Counted from the stretch's first letter, positions 11,501 through 23,730 are shown. The stretch is DNA of 64,000 nucleotides from Beroe forskalii (GCA_011033025.1 WFMF01000357.1:1-64000), one strand, 5' to 3'. Notes: a model not told the origin generated them from the letters alone. Program-made: numbers and translations.

Positions 11501-12036
11501 TTTAAACTCTAATTTCTACAAAACGTCCGCGTCAACCGTGCTCCACTAGTTCATCGTATATTTCCCATCCCTATTCACTGCAAGACATGGAGAAACCATT
11601 ATCAGTAGACCATCGTATCACAGAATAGGATTACAGTACAATTTTTTCGTCATAAACGTAATTTCAATCAATTTGCAGTTCAATTTTAGAAGCCTCCACA
11701 ACAATCTTCGACCGATCGCCCTGAAACTCGTTTTATAGCTAAATCTTAAGGTCTTAAAGCAGCATATCAAAGTAAAACATAATCCGATGAAAACTATTTG
11801 AGTTAGAGATGTCCAAAGTAGCAAAATAGCGTTCTATCGCAAAATACGCTATTTTAGTGGTTTTACGCGATTTTGATGACGTCATCACAGCACCCAAATA
11901 GACTCAAACCAACTTCCCATATAGCCTATTCCCATATAGCCTATAAGACAATTCCACCTTAGTACAACATACTTTGACCGGTCTCATCTCAAGATAAGTT
12001 GCAGTTCTTGACACCTCGCTCATTTAACTTTTGTCC
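8563..12036. other. Stretch without recognised gene
   Basis: No exon could be supported. Seen here: TTGACAATGAA-type short repeats (8570-9070); a cluster of GTGACGTGGTGCGTCACGTC palindromes (10020-10130); and a ~95-bp direct repeat (about 11303-11395 and 11443-11534, starting TTAGTCGTATTTAAACTC). The last ~200 bases (TTTTGATGACGTCATCAC ... TTCTTGACACCTCG) resemble 19050-19215 beyond element C. Confidence 0.6.
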
Positions 12037-12634
12037 TATAATTTGGCTAAAAAATGGGTGGACTTAACTCCGCCGTGGACCCGCTGCGGACCCGGTGGAC
12101 CCGCTGCGGGTCCGCCGCGGACTCCACTAAAGTCCACCATAAAAATTTTTTGGTGGACTTTGGTGGATCCGCAGCGGACTTTTCAAAACTCCGCCGCGGA
12201 GTGGTGGGTCCGCTACCAGGTCCGCTCGGGCTCCGCCGCGCACTGGTGGACAGTCCACCGAAAAAGTCCACCAAAAAAGTCCACCAGGGAAAAAGTCCGC
12301 CGTGGATTGGAGTCCACCGCGGAGTTTTTGTCCACCGGTGGACTCCCCAGGTGGACTCCACCAGCGGACTTTAGTCCACCGGCGGAGTCCACAGGTGGAG
12401 TCCACCAGCGGAGTCCACAGGTGGATTCCACCAGCGGAGTCCACAGGTGGAGTCCACCAGCGGAGTCCACAGGTGGAGTCCACAGCTGGAGTCCACAGGT
12501 GGAGTCCAACTCCACCAGCGGAGTCCTCTCGCGGATAACATTTTTGGCCCCGAAATTCCATGTTTTTCTGGTGAAATAGCCGTCAAATCGCTCAAAATTT
12601 CCATGAATTGCGGACGTCCGCATTATGTCCGATA

Positions 12635-13085
12635 TACCTTATCGGACATAATTATCACGGACTTTAGTTTCACGGACATAAAACTTCACTGACATTAATA
12701 TTCACGCTCAATCAAGCCACTTCAAATTTCAAAAAATCTTCAAAATTATCGGCTCGATTTCTCCCATTTTGAGTTGAATTTTTGAATTGAAGATTTTTAA
12801 TATATTTTCTTTAATAAATATGATAAATTTCCATATTGCAGGTACTAAGCATTTAAAAGAAGCATAATTTCCTTACAAATTCTATTATTTGTGCATTTCA
12901 AGAGAGGAGGTCAGAAATTTTGCGTCTCTACCTATAAATTTTAGGACAAAATTCCGGATTTAATTTTCACGGACCTGAATATTACGGACAATAGTATCAC
13001 GGACAAAAATTTCACGGACATTAATATTCAAGCTGAGGTGCTCAGCGTGAATTTAATGTCCGTGATAATTATGTCCGATAAGGTA
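12635..13085. mobile_element. 451-bp TIR element, third nesting level in C
   Basis: TIRs TACCTTATCGGACATAATTA / TAATTATGTCCGATAAGGTA, continuing into CACGGAC. The interior has several CACGGACA repeats and AT-rich sequence. No TSD was recognised. It lies between the arms of the nested element. Confidence 0.65.
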
Positions 13086-13090
13086 AACCG

Positions 13091-13304
13091 GACTGAGTGA
13101 CGTCACAGATCCAAAGGTCAATTTTCTCTATCCGAAACCTTACCGAGACTCTTACCAAAACCCTTACCTTAATCCTGACCCTAAACCTAACAAATCCTGA
13201 CCCTAATCCCGACCATAACCTTCAAAGCGCTACATGCGCTTGATTATATTTTCTGAGTGACGTCATTGTCATGGAAAATGAAGGTTCTCGTTTACATGGG
13301 AGAC
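13091..13304. mobile_element. GTCTCCC MITE, copy nested in element C
   Basis: It begins at GACTGAGTGACGTCACAG, so the outer left TIR is missing, and ends TTTACATGGGAGAC. It shares the CCTAACC middle and both TGACGTCA sites with 5709-5941. Confidence 0.7.
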
Positions 13305-14952
13305 GTATTGGCCAGAATCCCCCAGGACCCTCTCAGATTTGGGCTAATATCAACTTTTTGGTGGTAATCTAATTTTATCCCCATTTGTCTTAAAAAAGAG
13401 GTGTGACATGTTTATCTTTGGTCAAATCCTTAATTTCACGTCCGCACCGTACACACCCTTTCTCCAATTCCAGCTGGAAAAAGCATTGAAATTAGGGTTT
13501 CTGGATTGCGGACGTTTGCGGACAAGGGGAGGAGGGGTCTGAAATGGCCAAATTTTGCGGACCTCCTTTGGATGGCCCCCCTGTTGATTTTGAAATATCG
13601 ATCAAATCTGAGAGGGTCTACCCCTCCCCCCTCATTGCGACGCCCTTTATGGATGGTCCTTTGAAATATCGACCGAATCTGAGAAAGCTATGTGTACACA
13701 TGGCACTCCTTTCCAAAAACCATACAGCCCTAATGGCGGAGTCCACTGGCAGAGTCCACTGGCGGATTCCATCAGTGGAGTTTACTGGTGGACTCCACCG
13801 GCGGAGTCTACTGGCGGAGTCCACTGGCGGATTCGAGTCCACTGGTGGAGTTGAGTCCACTGGCGGAGTCGAGTCCACCAGTGGAGTCCACTGGTGGAGT
13901 CCGCCAGTGGACTCGACTCCTCAGTGGACTCCACCGGTGGACTCCACTGACTCCGCGGCGGACTTACCTCCACAATTATTTTAGTCCACGGTGGACTTCT
14001 TTGGTGGACTTTTTCGGTGGACTGTCCACCAGTGCGCAGCGGAGCCCGAGCGGACCCGCAGCGGACCCACCACTCCGCGGCGGAGTTTCAAAAAGTCCGC
14101 TGCGGTAGGGTGCGCCCTTTTTTCAAAGTTTTTTAGGCACTTTGACTCGATTGTAGATCTCAGTGAGCTGATCACGAGGATATCAAGTTTTTTGAAATTG
14201 GACAATGTCTTCCTTTGCCTCTGGGCGTTTTTCTGTTTCGTGACGTCACATCACGTGACCTGTCACGTGATCCGCCTGCTAGTACTTTGTGCGCGCTCAG
14301 GATTCCGCGCGCGCAATTGTAATTCTATGCGCGTTCGCGGATCTGAGTTGTCCGTGTCATTCTGTACTGTATATGGCATTGGCAAGACTTATCTCTATTG
14401 AATAATGGAATTTAAATTTCTGAACCAATCTATGATAGACGCAGATAGCAAATAATTTAAGAATCAGCAAGTTTTGCCATTGCCATTTTCAAGCTGATAA
14501 TTGCGATTACTTGGAAAATGGAAGCTTAAGTTTATACATTGAGAGCTGGGAAGTACATTAGTACTATACAGGGTTAAAATTGTACATCCCAATCAGGAGT
14601 CAGGGTGCATGTGACTGCTGAGTGTCCCCATTCAGATCACATGACAAAGCATAGGACACTCTCCCTCAACAAATGACCGAGCAGAACAAGGTTCTCGTGA
14701 CTGATAGAGGAGGAAGCAAGCAGTATCTCTTTGACCATGAAGAGATCCAGTCAACAGTGACCTATAATATATAGTTTGTTATATTTTAACGAGTAGGCCC
14801 TCTACCTAATTCTATTTCATCGTTCGGCAGTCTTGAAGCTTATTCCGATCCCGAGATCTGTGAAATGTGAAACACTAAAAAAATCCGTTTTATTGTTTTG
14901 TTCTTTTTAATCATGAGTATGGAAGTATCAGTCATGAACTTGAAGGGATTAT

Positions 14953-14969
14953 GTCTGGCGTTGCCAGAC
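14953..14969. repeat. GTT-loop hairpin in C, left arm
   Basis: GTCTGGC-GTT-GCCAGAC, a perfect 7-bp stem. Compared with the A-family hairpin, stem positions 4 and 6 and both partners have changed so that pairing is kept. Confidence 0.7.
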
Positions 14970-15529
14970 TCCCTGGGTCTGATAAAGTCGGACAAAGCGG
15001 ATTCAAAACGACGGAATGTCGCTCGGAATCATGGGAATCGGATCTAATCCCATAGTCAGGGATTAGACCTGTACTTCTGCAGTTGTCCGAGATTGCGAAT
15101 TCGTACTCTCCTGATTTAGATGATTGGGAAACGGCCAAGATAACGGTATGAAAGTTCCTCAGGATTGTGAACCGTCGCTCAAAATCTGGGCACCAATCTA
15201 CTAATCTACGATAAACGCAGATAACAGATGATTTTAGAATCAGCAAGTCTTGCCAGTGCCATTTTCAAGCTGATTATTGCGATTACTTGGAAAATGGAAG
15301 CTTATAAGTTTATACATTGAGAGCGAAGAAATACATTAGTACTATACAAGGTTAAAATTGTACAATGTACATCCCAATCAGGAGTCGAGTGTCCCCAGTC
15401 AGATCACATGACAAAGCAAGGGACACTCTCCCTCAACCAATGATCGAGCAGAACAAGGTTCACGTGACTGATAGAGAAGGAGGAAGCAAGCAGTATCTCT
15501 TTGACCATGAAAAGATCACGGAACCGACA

Positions 15530-17280
15530 TTTCATCTCGCGACACTTCATCTCACGACATTTCATCTCCGACACTTCTTCTCAGAGTACGAAATTTCATC
15601 TCGTACTGTTAATCGATTGTATCTTAAAGTACGACGTTTGATCTCCAGGGTGCGACGTTTCATCTTAAAGGGTACGACAATCCACTCTCTTACTGGAACT
15701 TGATTGTAATTGTATACTGTAAAGTACGACATTTGATCTCCAGATTGCGGGGTTTCATCTCCAAGGCTACGACACATCATCTCGGGGAATGACACCTTTT
15801 ATCAGGATAGGAAACATGATCTCAGGGTACGACAATTCATGTCAGGGTACGACACTTCGTCTCAGACTACGAAATTTCATCTCTGGATAAGGCACTTCAT
15901 CTCAGACTGCGACACTTCATCTCAATGATAGACACTTCATCTCAAGATACGACGCCCATCTCAGCACGACAACTCAGGGTACGACACTTCATCTCATGGA
16001 GTGGAACGACACTTCGATCTAGGACTGCGATTTCATCTCTGGCATGCCATCATCTCAGGGCACAATACTTCATCTCAAGGTATGACATCTCATCGTTTTT
16101 ACGACACTTCATCTCAGACGACGACATTTCATCTCAACACTTCATCTCTGACTGCGATCCACTTCATCTCTGGGTGAAATTCATCTCTGGGCACGATTCA
16201 TTTAGGCACAGCACTTCATATCAGACTGCGACACTCTCTCTGGTGGGTACGATACTTCATCTTTTGACTACTACACACTTCATCTCAGGGGTAAGACACT
16301 TCCCAGAGATGGAGTGTTGTGCCTGAATGAAGTTCCTAGAGATGAACGTCCCAGTCTGAGATGAAATGCAGTCTGAGATGAAGTGTCGTTCTCGAGAAGA
16401 AGTTTCGTACCCTGAGATTAAGTGTCGTTCCCAGGAGATGAAGTAATGCAATCTGAGATGAAGCGGGAGATGAAATGTCGTACCTGAGATGAAGTGTCTT
16501 ATCCTGAGATGAGGTGCCGTACCTAGAGGAAATGTCACAGTCTGAGATGAAGTTTCGTACACAGAGATGAAATGTCGCAGTCTGAGATGGAGTGTTGTAC
16601 CCAGAGATGATTTATGTCGCAGTCTGAGATGAAGTGTCGTACCTAGAGATGAAATAACGTACCCGCCAAATATGTAGTGTCGAAGTCTGAGATGAAGTGT
16701 CGTACCCTGAGATGAATTGTCGTACCGAGAGATGAAATGTCGCAGTCTGAGGTGGAGTGTCGTACCCTAAGACGAAATGTTGTACCTGAGAGCGAAGTGT
16801 CGTACCCTAAGATGAAGTTTCGTACCCTGAGATGAAGTGTTGTACCCAGAGATGAAATGTCGCAGTCTGAGATGAAGGGTCGTACACTGAGATGAAGTGT
16901 CGTACGTTGAGATGAAGCATCTTACCCTGAGATCAAGTTTCGGACCCTGAGATGAAGTGTTGTACCCAGCGATGAAATGTCGCAGTCTGAGATGAAGGGT
17001 CGTACACTGAGATGAAGTGTCATCCCCAGAGATGAAGTGTCGTACCCTTTGAGATGAAACCCCGCAATCTGGAGATCAAATGTCGTACTTTACAGTATAC
17101 AATCAAGTTCCAGTAAGAGAGTGGATTGTCGTACCCTTTAAGATGAAACGTCGCACCCTGGAGATCAAACGTCGTACTTTAAGATACAATCGATTAACAG
17201 TACGAGATGAAATTTCATTACTTTGAGAAGAAGTGTCGGAGATGAAATGTCGAGATGAAGTGTCGCGAGATGAAATGTCG
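15530..17280. repeat. Palindromic satellite at the centre of C
   Basis: Units of about 20-22 bp. On the left they read CGACACTTCATCTCAGGGTA; from about 16300 they flip to GAGATGAAGTGTCGTACCCT. The inversion point lies near CTTCCCAGAGATGG. Frames through it are repeat artefacts. Confidence 0.9.
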
Positions 17281-17842
17281 GTTCCGTGATCTTTCATGGT
17301 CAAAGAGATACTGCTTGCTTCTTCCTCCTTCTCTATCAGTCACGTGAACCTTGTTCTGCTCGGATCATTGGTTGAGGGAGAGTGTCCTTGCTTTGTCATG
17401 ATCTGACTGGGGACATCGACTCCTGATTGGGATGCTAATTTTAACCTTGTATAGTACTAATGTATTTCTTCGCTCTCAATGTATAAACTTAAGCTTCCAT
17501 TTTCCAAGTAATCGCAATAATCAGCTTGAAAATGGCACTGGCAAGACTTGCTGATTCTAAAATCATCTGTTATCTGCGTCTATCATAGATTAGTAGATTG
17601 ATATCAGAAAATTTCATGGTGCCCAGATTTTGAGCGACGGTTCACAATCCTGAGGAACTTTCAGTTTCATACCGTTATCGTGGCCGTTTCCCAATCATCT
17701 AAATCAGAAGAGTACGATTCGCAATCTCGGACAACAGAAGTACAGGTCTAATTCCTGACTACAGACTATGGGATTAGACCTCGATTCCCATGATTGCGAG
17801 CGACATTCCGTCGTGTTGAATCCGCTTTATCAGACCCAGGGA

Positions 17843-17859
17843 GTCTGGCAACGCCAGAC
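17843..17859. repeat. GTT-loop hairpin in C, right arm
   Basis: GTCTGGCAACGCCAGAC, the mirror copy of 14953-14969. Confidence 0.7.
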
Positions 17860-18866
17860 ATAATCCCTTCAAGTTCATGACTGATACTCCCATACTCATG
17901 ATTAAAAAAAGAACAAAACAATAAAACGGATTTTTTAGTGTTTCACATTTCACAGATCTCGGGATCGGAATAAGCTTCAAGACTGCCGAACGATGAAATA
18001 GAATTAGGTAGAGGGCCTACTCGTTAAAATATAACAAACTATATATTATAGGTCACTGTTAATGGATCTCTGCTTGGTCAAAAACGCTAGACATGGGACC
18101 TTTAAGTTCCTCCTCTATCAGTCAATGAGAACCTTGTTCTGCTCGGTCATTTGGTGAGGAGAGTGTCCTCTGCTTTGTCATGCCCATGATCTGACTGGGG
18201 ACACTCAGCAGTCACATGCACCTGACTCCTGATTGGGATGTACAATTTTAACCCTGTATAGTACTAATGTACTTCCAGCTCTCAAATGTTAACCCCTGCA
18301 TAGCACCAATGCAGTCCCAGCCTCCGTAATTATCAGCTTGAAAATGGCAATGGCAAACTTGCTGATTCTTAAATTATTTGCTATATGCGTCTATCATAGA
18401 TTGGTTCAGAAAATTCCATTATTCAATAAAGATAAGTCTTGCCAATGCCATAGACAGCACAGAAATCAGAATGACACGGACAACTCAGATCCGCGAACGC
18501 GCATAGAATTACAATTGCGCGCGCGGAATCCTGAGCGCGCACAAAGTACTAGCAGGCGGATCACGTGACAGGTCACGTGATGTGACGTCACGAAACAGAA
18601 AAACGCCCAGAGGCAAAGGAAGACATTGTCCAATTTCAAAAAACTTGATATCCTCGTGATCAGCTCACTGAGATCTACAATCGAGTCAAAGTGCCTAAAA
18701 AACTTTGAAAAAAGGGCGCACCCTACCGCTGCGGGTCCACCAAAGTCCACCAAAAAATTTTTATGGTGGACTTTAGTGGAGTCCGCGGCGGACCCGCAGC
18801 GGGTCCACCGGGTCCGCAGCGGGTCCGCGGCGGAGTTAAGTCCACCCATTTTTTAGCCTATAATTT

Positions 18867-20127
18867 GGAAATCGATTTTTCACCGTACCTTAGAAAATCG
18901 TGTATATCTCGATGAAAAATCGAGATAGCCCAATAATCCGTATGATTTTCTGAAAGCTCTTTAAATTTGCTAAAAATTGTTCCCAAAAATCAGACCTCTA
19001 TCTCCTTTCCTTCTTGGTGAAAAATGCGCTCGAAATTAGCCTATTTTCGCTAAAAAAGAAACAAAATTTCGCTAAGTTGATGACGTCATAGTGACGTGAA
19101 AATGACGTCACCAGAACTTCTCTTATAGCCTATAACATTTTCCCATCTTAGATCAACAAAACCTGACCTCGATCATGGCTCTACCATTTCCCGTTCTTGA
19201 CATCTCGGCTTTCCAAATTTGCTCCCAATTATCATGATATTATATATTATTATGCTTATATCACCCTGTGACACTCAAATCTCTAACTTATACCCCTGGC
19301 CAGTCTTTTTTATTACCGCGGGGGGTTACCGCCCTGGCCAGGGCGGGAATATCACCCTGTGACACTCAAATCTCTAACTTATACCCCTGGCCAGTTTTCT
19401 TTTTACCGCGGGGGGTTACCGCCCTGGCCAGGGCGGGAATACATAAAAGCATAAACATTGTGTCACTGAAGGGATAAAAAACAAATAAAAACTGATGAAT
19501 TGTCAAGAAAACTTTCTTCAAGACATCAATCTGCAACACTTTCCTCAAATACTCCAGTACATACAATTGTAACACTGAAATTTGAGGATGAAAGCATTTC
19601 TCACTGTAGGGTATTGAATTGGGATGGAAGCCTCATTCACATTCTTAATATTGTGATAACATTTATAATGGAATCAAAATAAAAGGACTCAAGTCACAAT
19701 GTACCCCAGAGGCCAAAATCCATCAGTTGATACTCTACTTCTCTTCACCAAATGTTTCTAAATAACTAAATTTGATGTGCTACTACTGCTACTATAAAGC
19801 TATAATAAGAAGTTTAAATTCTTATCATTACGGATGTCTTGATTTCCTTCTTTGTAGAAAAAACAGTAATCTTTGTACATTGATTTTGGATATCAATCCT
19901 TGCCATGGTGAGGTTTGAATGTTAAATGAATGTATTCAGTTGTTGGAGTTGTTGGAGAGTTCTGTGGCTTGACTACAAAGATGACTGTATTTGTTCTACA
20001 AAGAAGATTTATTGAGTATTCAGTTTAATTGATAATTCACACAGGTTCGACTGCACATGACAGTTCTTTACCCTGTTACCAGGGGTGACCACTGCAGATC
20101 TATCTCATAAAAATCTCACAATTTAAA
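18867..20127. other. No gene recognised; short repeats
   Basis: 18867-19215 is AT-rich and resembles the sequence left of element C (TGACGTCA sites, then TTCTTGACATCTCG). 19258-19440 is a ~92-bp unit present twice (next entry). 19931-20000 is an inverted relative of the repeat at 44170-44240 (CTTCTTTGTAGAACAAATAC in reverse complement). No exon is supported. Confidence 0.55.
19258..19440. repeat. Tandem duplication of a ~92-bp hairpin unit
   Basis: Two nearly identical copies, each starting ATATCACCCTGTGACACTC and containing CCGCCCTGGCCAGGGCGGG, a strong palindrome. Confidence 0.85.
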
Positions 20128-20360
20128 GGCGCCCGTTACGTTCGTCGGTCGATCGAATGGAACCGGTCGATCGATCAACTCCATTTGAACGAGTGATGTG
20201 TTTTACTGGTCCCTAATGACTTGAATCGTGTTTGAATGAGCAATATTTAGTTGTTTCCTTACTAACTCAAAGATTTTCTATTTGAAACACATCAGTCGAT
20301 CAAATGAAGTTGATCGATCGACCAATTCCATTCGATCGACCGACGAACGTTACGGGCACC
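20128..20360. mobile_element. 233-bp MITE with ~55-bp TIRs rich in CGATCG
   Basis: The ends GGCGCCCGTTACGTTCGTCG and the reverse complement of its partner (GGTGCCCGTAACGTTCGTCG) pair for about 55 bp, through TCGATCGAATGGAA and GGTCGATCGATCAACT. The TSD is uncertain; AAA flanks both ends. Confidence 0.8.
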
Positions 20361-22275
20361 AAACACCCTGTAAGGTGAATTAGGTATTGGACTGATCCAG
20401 ATGCTTGTACACCAGTTATCTTGGTGGGGTTAATTTGGATACCTTACCATTCTATTATTGCATAGATGCACTGAAATTCAACAATTTAGAGAATTTTACT
20501 ATTAAGAGAATTATTATGAATGAAGATTATTAGCAAATGCTATTTCACCTTGTAGAATTGTAGAATTGTAGAAAATTTTTGACAGAGCATCAACTCAAAT
20601 ATTCAAACTAATTTCACCATATTATATCACTGTATTAAGCACCCTTATATCGAGGTACCCACAATAAATTAGTAATGCCTCACATTCATGTGGAGCTACA
20701 TTGCAAATAATTTAATAAAAATAACTTAACAACAGAATATGAACAATAATAGCAAAGTATTTGATAGAAACGGTTAATAATAACAAGATTAAAAACATAA
20801 TTCATGGTAATAAGTTATGGAAATTATATTTAAAGTAATAAATAACATTGCAGTAACAGTACTGAATAGTATCCTGAATGAAATAAGATTAAAAATAATA
20901 TTTAAAAGTATGTTTGAAGTGATTGATCATTGATGCAGTGAAACACAAATCTCAAAAATGATATCAAACCCACACACTATGTATACCACTAATCGACTGT
21001 CAGTTTCGAAATTAAATATTTCTTCTTCAGGATCTCCACATAGTGTAACACAACATTCTGAGATTATGATGTGAAAACCAATGATATGATTTATAAGGTG
21101 AAACAAAATCAAAATGAATATCAAAATACCAAGTTGAACCAATGATATGAGAGAAAGTATATATGTTATTAAAAATTCAAGCCCTAAAATGTGGTGAAAA
21201 CTAAACATTCAAATATATACAAAAGAATTTCAAAGAAAACAGATCTAAAATGGAATTAATAAACCCTTAGTATAAGCAAAAGACTATGAATAATGAAAAA
21301 AGGTCATAGGCACTGGATCCTAAGATCCAGTGATCGATTAGCCAAAGTTCTAAATGACTCAAGAACCCCACCTGGTCTTTCCTTATTCAGACCAAATGGC
21401 TGAATAGTGAGCAGCTTGTTGACCCACTTCTGTTCAGCAATGTCCAAGTTTCTAGGGCTCACCTCTAGAACTGAGAACGTGTAGTTGCTATTGAAGGAGT
21501 CAACTGAATGCAGATGGTGAATTTCCTGTAGGTGTTCAGCAAGGGTTCTTTCATCTGACTCACTGATGCCATTATCTTCATAGCCCAGATGAGACCTATG
21601 ACCTGCTATTCTAGTCTGAAGCTTATTTGTAGACTTGCCCGTGTACTGTTTGTTGCAAAGTAAACACTCAGCACAGTAAATGATATTTCTTGACTTGCAA
21701 TTTCCTTCTGGGAGCTTGAATAATTTCCTGTACATGAAGAGACCAAAGAATCAGTATTGGACATCATTGGACAACAAGTACATGGTCGGCCTTTTTTCCT
21801 AGACCTATTCTGAGTTATGAGGGGGGTGCAAGATTTTGGGCATAATAGGCCGCGAACTTTAGTTCGCCGCGAACTCGGGCGATCTCGGGCGAACCCGCGC
21901 GAACTCCGCGCGAGTTCGCCAGCGTTCGCCGACAGTTCGCCAATTTTTTTCCTTGGCGAACTCCGCTGAAGTTCGCCGAAAGTTCGCCAGACGTTCGCCG
22001 AACTCCGGGCGAACTCGAGCGAACTCAGGCGAACCCGCGCGGAGTTCGCCGCAAACTGGCGAACAAGTTCGCCGCGAACTAGTTCGCAGCGAACTTAAAA
22101 TTTTTGGTTGGCGAACGATTTTTTGGGGTTCGCGGCGGACTCGTTCGCGGCGAACTTGTTCGCGGCGGACTCGTTCGCGGCGAACTTGTTCGCAGCGAAC
22201 TAGTTCGCGGCGGACTAGTTCGCCGCGAACTACTTTTTTCTAAGTTCGCGGCGAACTAGTTCGCGGCGAACTCTT

Positions 22276-22321
22276 GTCAGACGTTGTCTGACCCCTTCAC
22301 CTTCGGCGGGCGTGCTTGACA
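22276..22321. repeat. Hairpin module in A2
   Basis: GTCAGACGTTGTCTGAC (22276-22292) and the downstream GCGGGCGTGCTTGACAAG half, equivalent to 1206-1252. Confidence 0.75.
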
Positions 22322-22373
22322 AGCGAACTCCATTAACCTTTTTTCTTTGGTGATAGTCGCTGCGAACTAATTC

Positions 22374-22930
22374 GGGTTAGGGTTTGGGTTAGGGTTTGGG
22401 TTTGGGTTAGGGTTTGGGTTAGGGTTTGGGTTAGGGTTTGGGTTAGGGTTTGGGTTAGGGTTTGGGTTAGGGTTTGGGTTAGGGTTTGGGTTGGTTAGGG
22501 TTTGGGTTAGGGTTTGGGTTAGGGTTTGGGTTAGGGTTTGGGTTAGGGTTTGGGTTAGGGTTTGGGTTAGGGTTTGGGTTAGGGTTTGGGTTAGGGTTTG
22601 GGTTAGGGTTTGGGTTAGGGTTTGGGTTAGGGTTTGGGTTAGGGTTTGGGTTAGGGTTTGGGTTAGGGTTTGGGTTAGGGTTTGGGTTAGGGTTTGGGTT
22701 AGGGTTTGGGTTAGGATTTGGGTTAGGGTTTGGGTTTGGGTTAGCGTTTGGGTTAGCGTTTGGGTTAGGGTTACCCAAACCCAAACCCTAACCCAAACCC
22801 TAACCCAAACCCTAACCCTAACCCTAACCCTAACAGTATACTGTTAGGGTTAGGGTTTGGGTTAGGGTTTGGGTTACTGTTGGGGTTTGGGTGAGGGGTT
22901 GGGTTTGGGTTCGGGTTAGGGTTTGGGTTG
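22374..22930. repeat. Telomere-like repeats in A2 core
   Basis: About 390 bp of nearly perfect TTAGGGTTTGGG 12-mers, then a C-rich block, CAGTATACTG (22834-22843), and another G-rich block. All three frames stay open on both strands because 12 is divisible by 3; these are not proteins. Confidence 0.92.
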
Positions 22931-23641
22931 GCGAACAATCGTTCGAGGCGAACTAGTTTGGCAGCTTGCAGGGGAATTGTTATAGTTGATGACAAACAAG
23001 TTCGCAGCATAAAATGAAGTTCGCCGCGAACTAGTTCGCCGCGAACTAGTTCGCCGCGAACTTAGAAAAAACTAGTTCTTGGCGAACTAGTTCGCGGCGA
23101 ACTAGTCCGCCGCGAACTTGTTCGCCACGAACTAGTTCGCCGCGAACTTGTTCGCCATGAACTAGTTCGCCGCGAACGATTGTTCGCCGGCGAACAATCG
23201 TTCGCCAACCAAAAATTTTAAGTTCGCTGCGAACTAGTTCGCGGCGAACTTATTCTCAGTTGCGGCGAACTCCGCGCGGGTTCGCCTGAGTTCGCTCGAG
23301 TTCGCCCGGAGTTCGGCGAACGTCTGGCGAACTTTCGGCGAACTTCAGCGGAGTTCGCCAAGGAAAAAAATTGGCGAACTGTCGGCGAACGCTGGCGAAC
23401 TCGCGCGGAGTTCGCGCGGGTTCGCCTGAGTTCGCCCGGGTTCGCGGCGAACTTAAGTTCGCGGCCTATTATGCCAGATTTTGTACCTGTACTATCCCCT
23501 GATGAAAGTGCCAGACACTTTCTTTTGAAGATCATGTCACCCAAATTTTTGGGTCTTCTGTTGACCACCCCTATGACCGTATCATTTTGGGCCCACACTG
23601 GTACTTTGGTTTTATAGATGTTAATGCCCTTTTTCTTACCA

Positions 23642-23730
23642 CATGTTACGTGTCCCTGTTTGTTCGCGCTTGCGCGCGCTCTTCTCTGAAGAGGCGCGCT
23701 TGCGCGCGCAAAATAAGGCTCCGTAACATG
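23642..23730. repeat. Small hairpin element, GCGCGC-rich
   Basis: CATGTTACG and CGTAACATG bound about 90 bp with an inner pairing of GCGCGCTCTTC/GAAGAGGCGCGC and flanking TTGCGCGCGC. It sits at the junction of the Penelope and LINE fragments. Confidence 0.6.

Larger units (their letters stand above)
12178..14103. mobile_element. Element nested in the left arm of C
   Basis: The right arm of C reads CCGCAGCGGTAGGGTGCGCCC when mirrored. The left arm is interrupted at CCGCAGCG by GACTTTTCAAAACTCCGCCG and resumes after GGAGTTTCAAAAAGTC with CGCTGCGGTAGGG. The inserted piece has TIRs of more than 100 bp with GTCCACC-rich arms (12240-12530 and 13735-14060), so it is a relative of C inserted into C. 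The TSD is ambiguous because CCGCAGCG and CGCTGCGG are reverse complements. Confidence 0.75.
12045..18858. mobile_element. Foldback DNA element C, 6.8 kb, 8-bp TSD
   Basis: The termini are GGCTAAAAAATGGGTGGAC and its reverse complement, flanked by TATAATTT at 12037-12044 and 18859-18866. The arms fold around a centre near 16300. From outside in they carry a GTCCACC/CCGCAGCGG-rich end, a unique segment (14108-14400 pairing with 18400-18735), two diverged copies of a ~320-bp segment per arm (14400-14760 and 15205-15525, mirrored at 17280-17600 and 18100-18430), and a second satellite near the centre. The left arm alone carries a further nested palindromic insertion (about 12178-14103). No transposase frame is recognisable. 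Since GG follows the right-hand TSD copy, the boundary could shift by two bases. Confidence 0.9.
21839..23475. mobile_element. Foldback DNA element A2 with 8-bp TSD
   Basis: The same ends as A1 (GGCATAATAGGCCGCGAAC) and the same GTTCGCGGCGAAC arms, flanked by AGATTTTG at 21831-21838 and 23476-23483. The unoccupied site survives in Penelope copy 2 at 36266-36273 (GTGCAAGATTTTGTACCTG), giving a direct with/without comparison and confirming the 8-bp duplication. The telomere-like core is longer than in A1. Confidence 0.96.
20909..23638 (-). mobile_element. Penelope-like element copy 1, split by A2
   Basis: The C-terminal part of a Penelope-like retroelement, read on the minus strand. The upstream piece (about 23638-23484) encodes RRPKNLGDMIFKRKCLA, the linker before the endonuclease. 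The downstream piece (21735-21304) encodes the GIY-YIG endonuclease with NIIYCAECLLCNKQYTGKS and R/H residues in LQTRIAGHRSHLG. The reverse transcriptase is missing, so it is 5'-truncated. Compared with copy 2, one base is lost near 21720 (a frameshift). Foldback element A2 sits between the two pieces. The 3' flank to 20909 is shared with copy 2. Confidence 0.88.

Noticed and set aside
12031..12692. Cluster of long overlapping frames on both strands
   Set aside because: They come from GTCCACC/GGTGGAC repeats in the arms of element C; both strands are open because the repeat is palindromic.
15365..16562. Several 100-codon frames rich in His, Ser and Thr
   Set aside because: They read the CATCTCAGGGTACGACACTT satellite of element C.
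22479..22847. Overlapping 100-codon frames on both strands (Asn-Pro, Gly-Leu-Gly-Phe and Val-Trp-Val-Arg repeats)
   Set aside because: They are translations of a 12-bp TTAGGGTTTGGG array, whose length is a multiple of three so every frame stays open.
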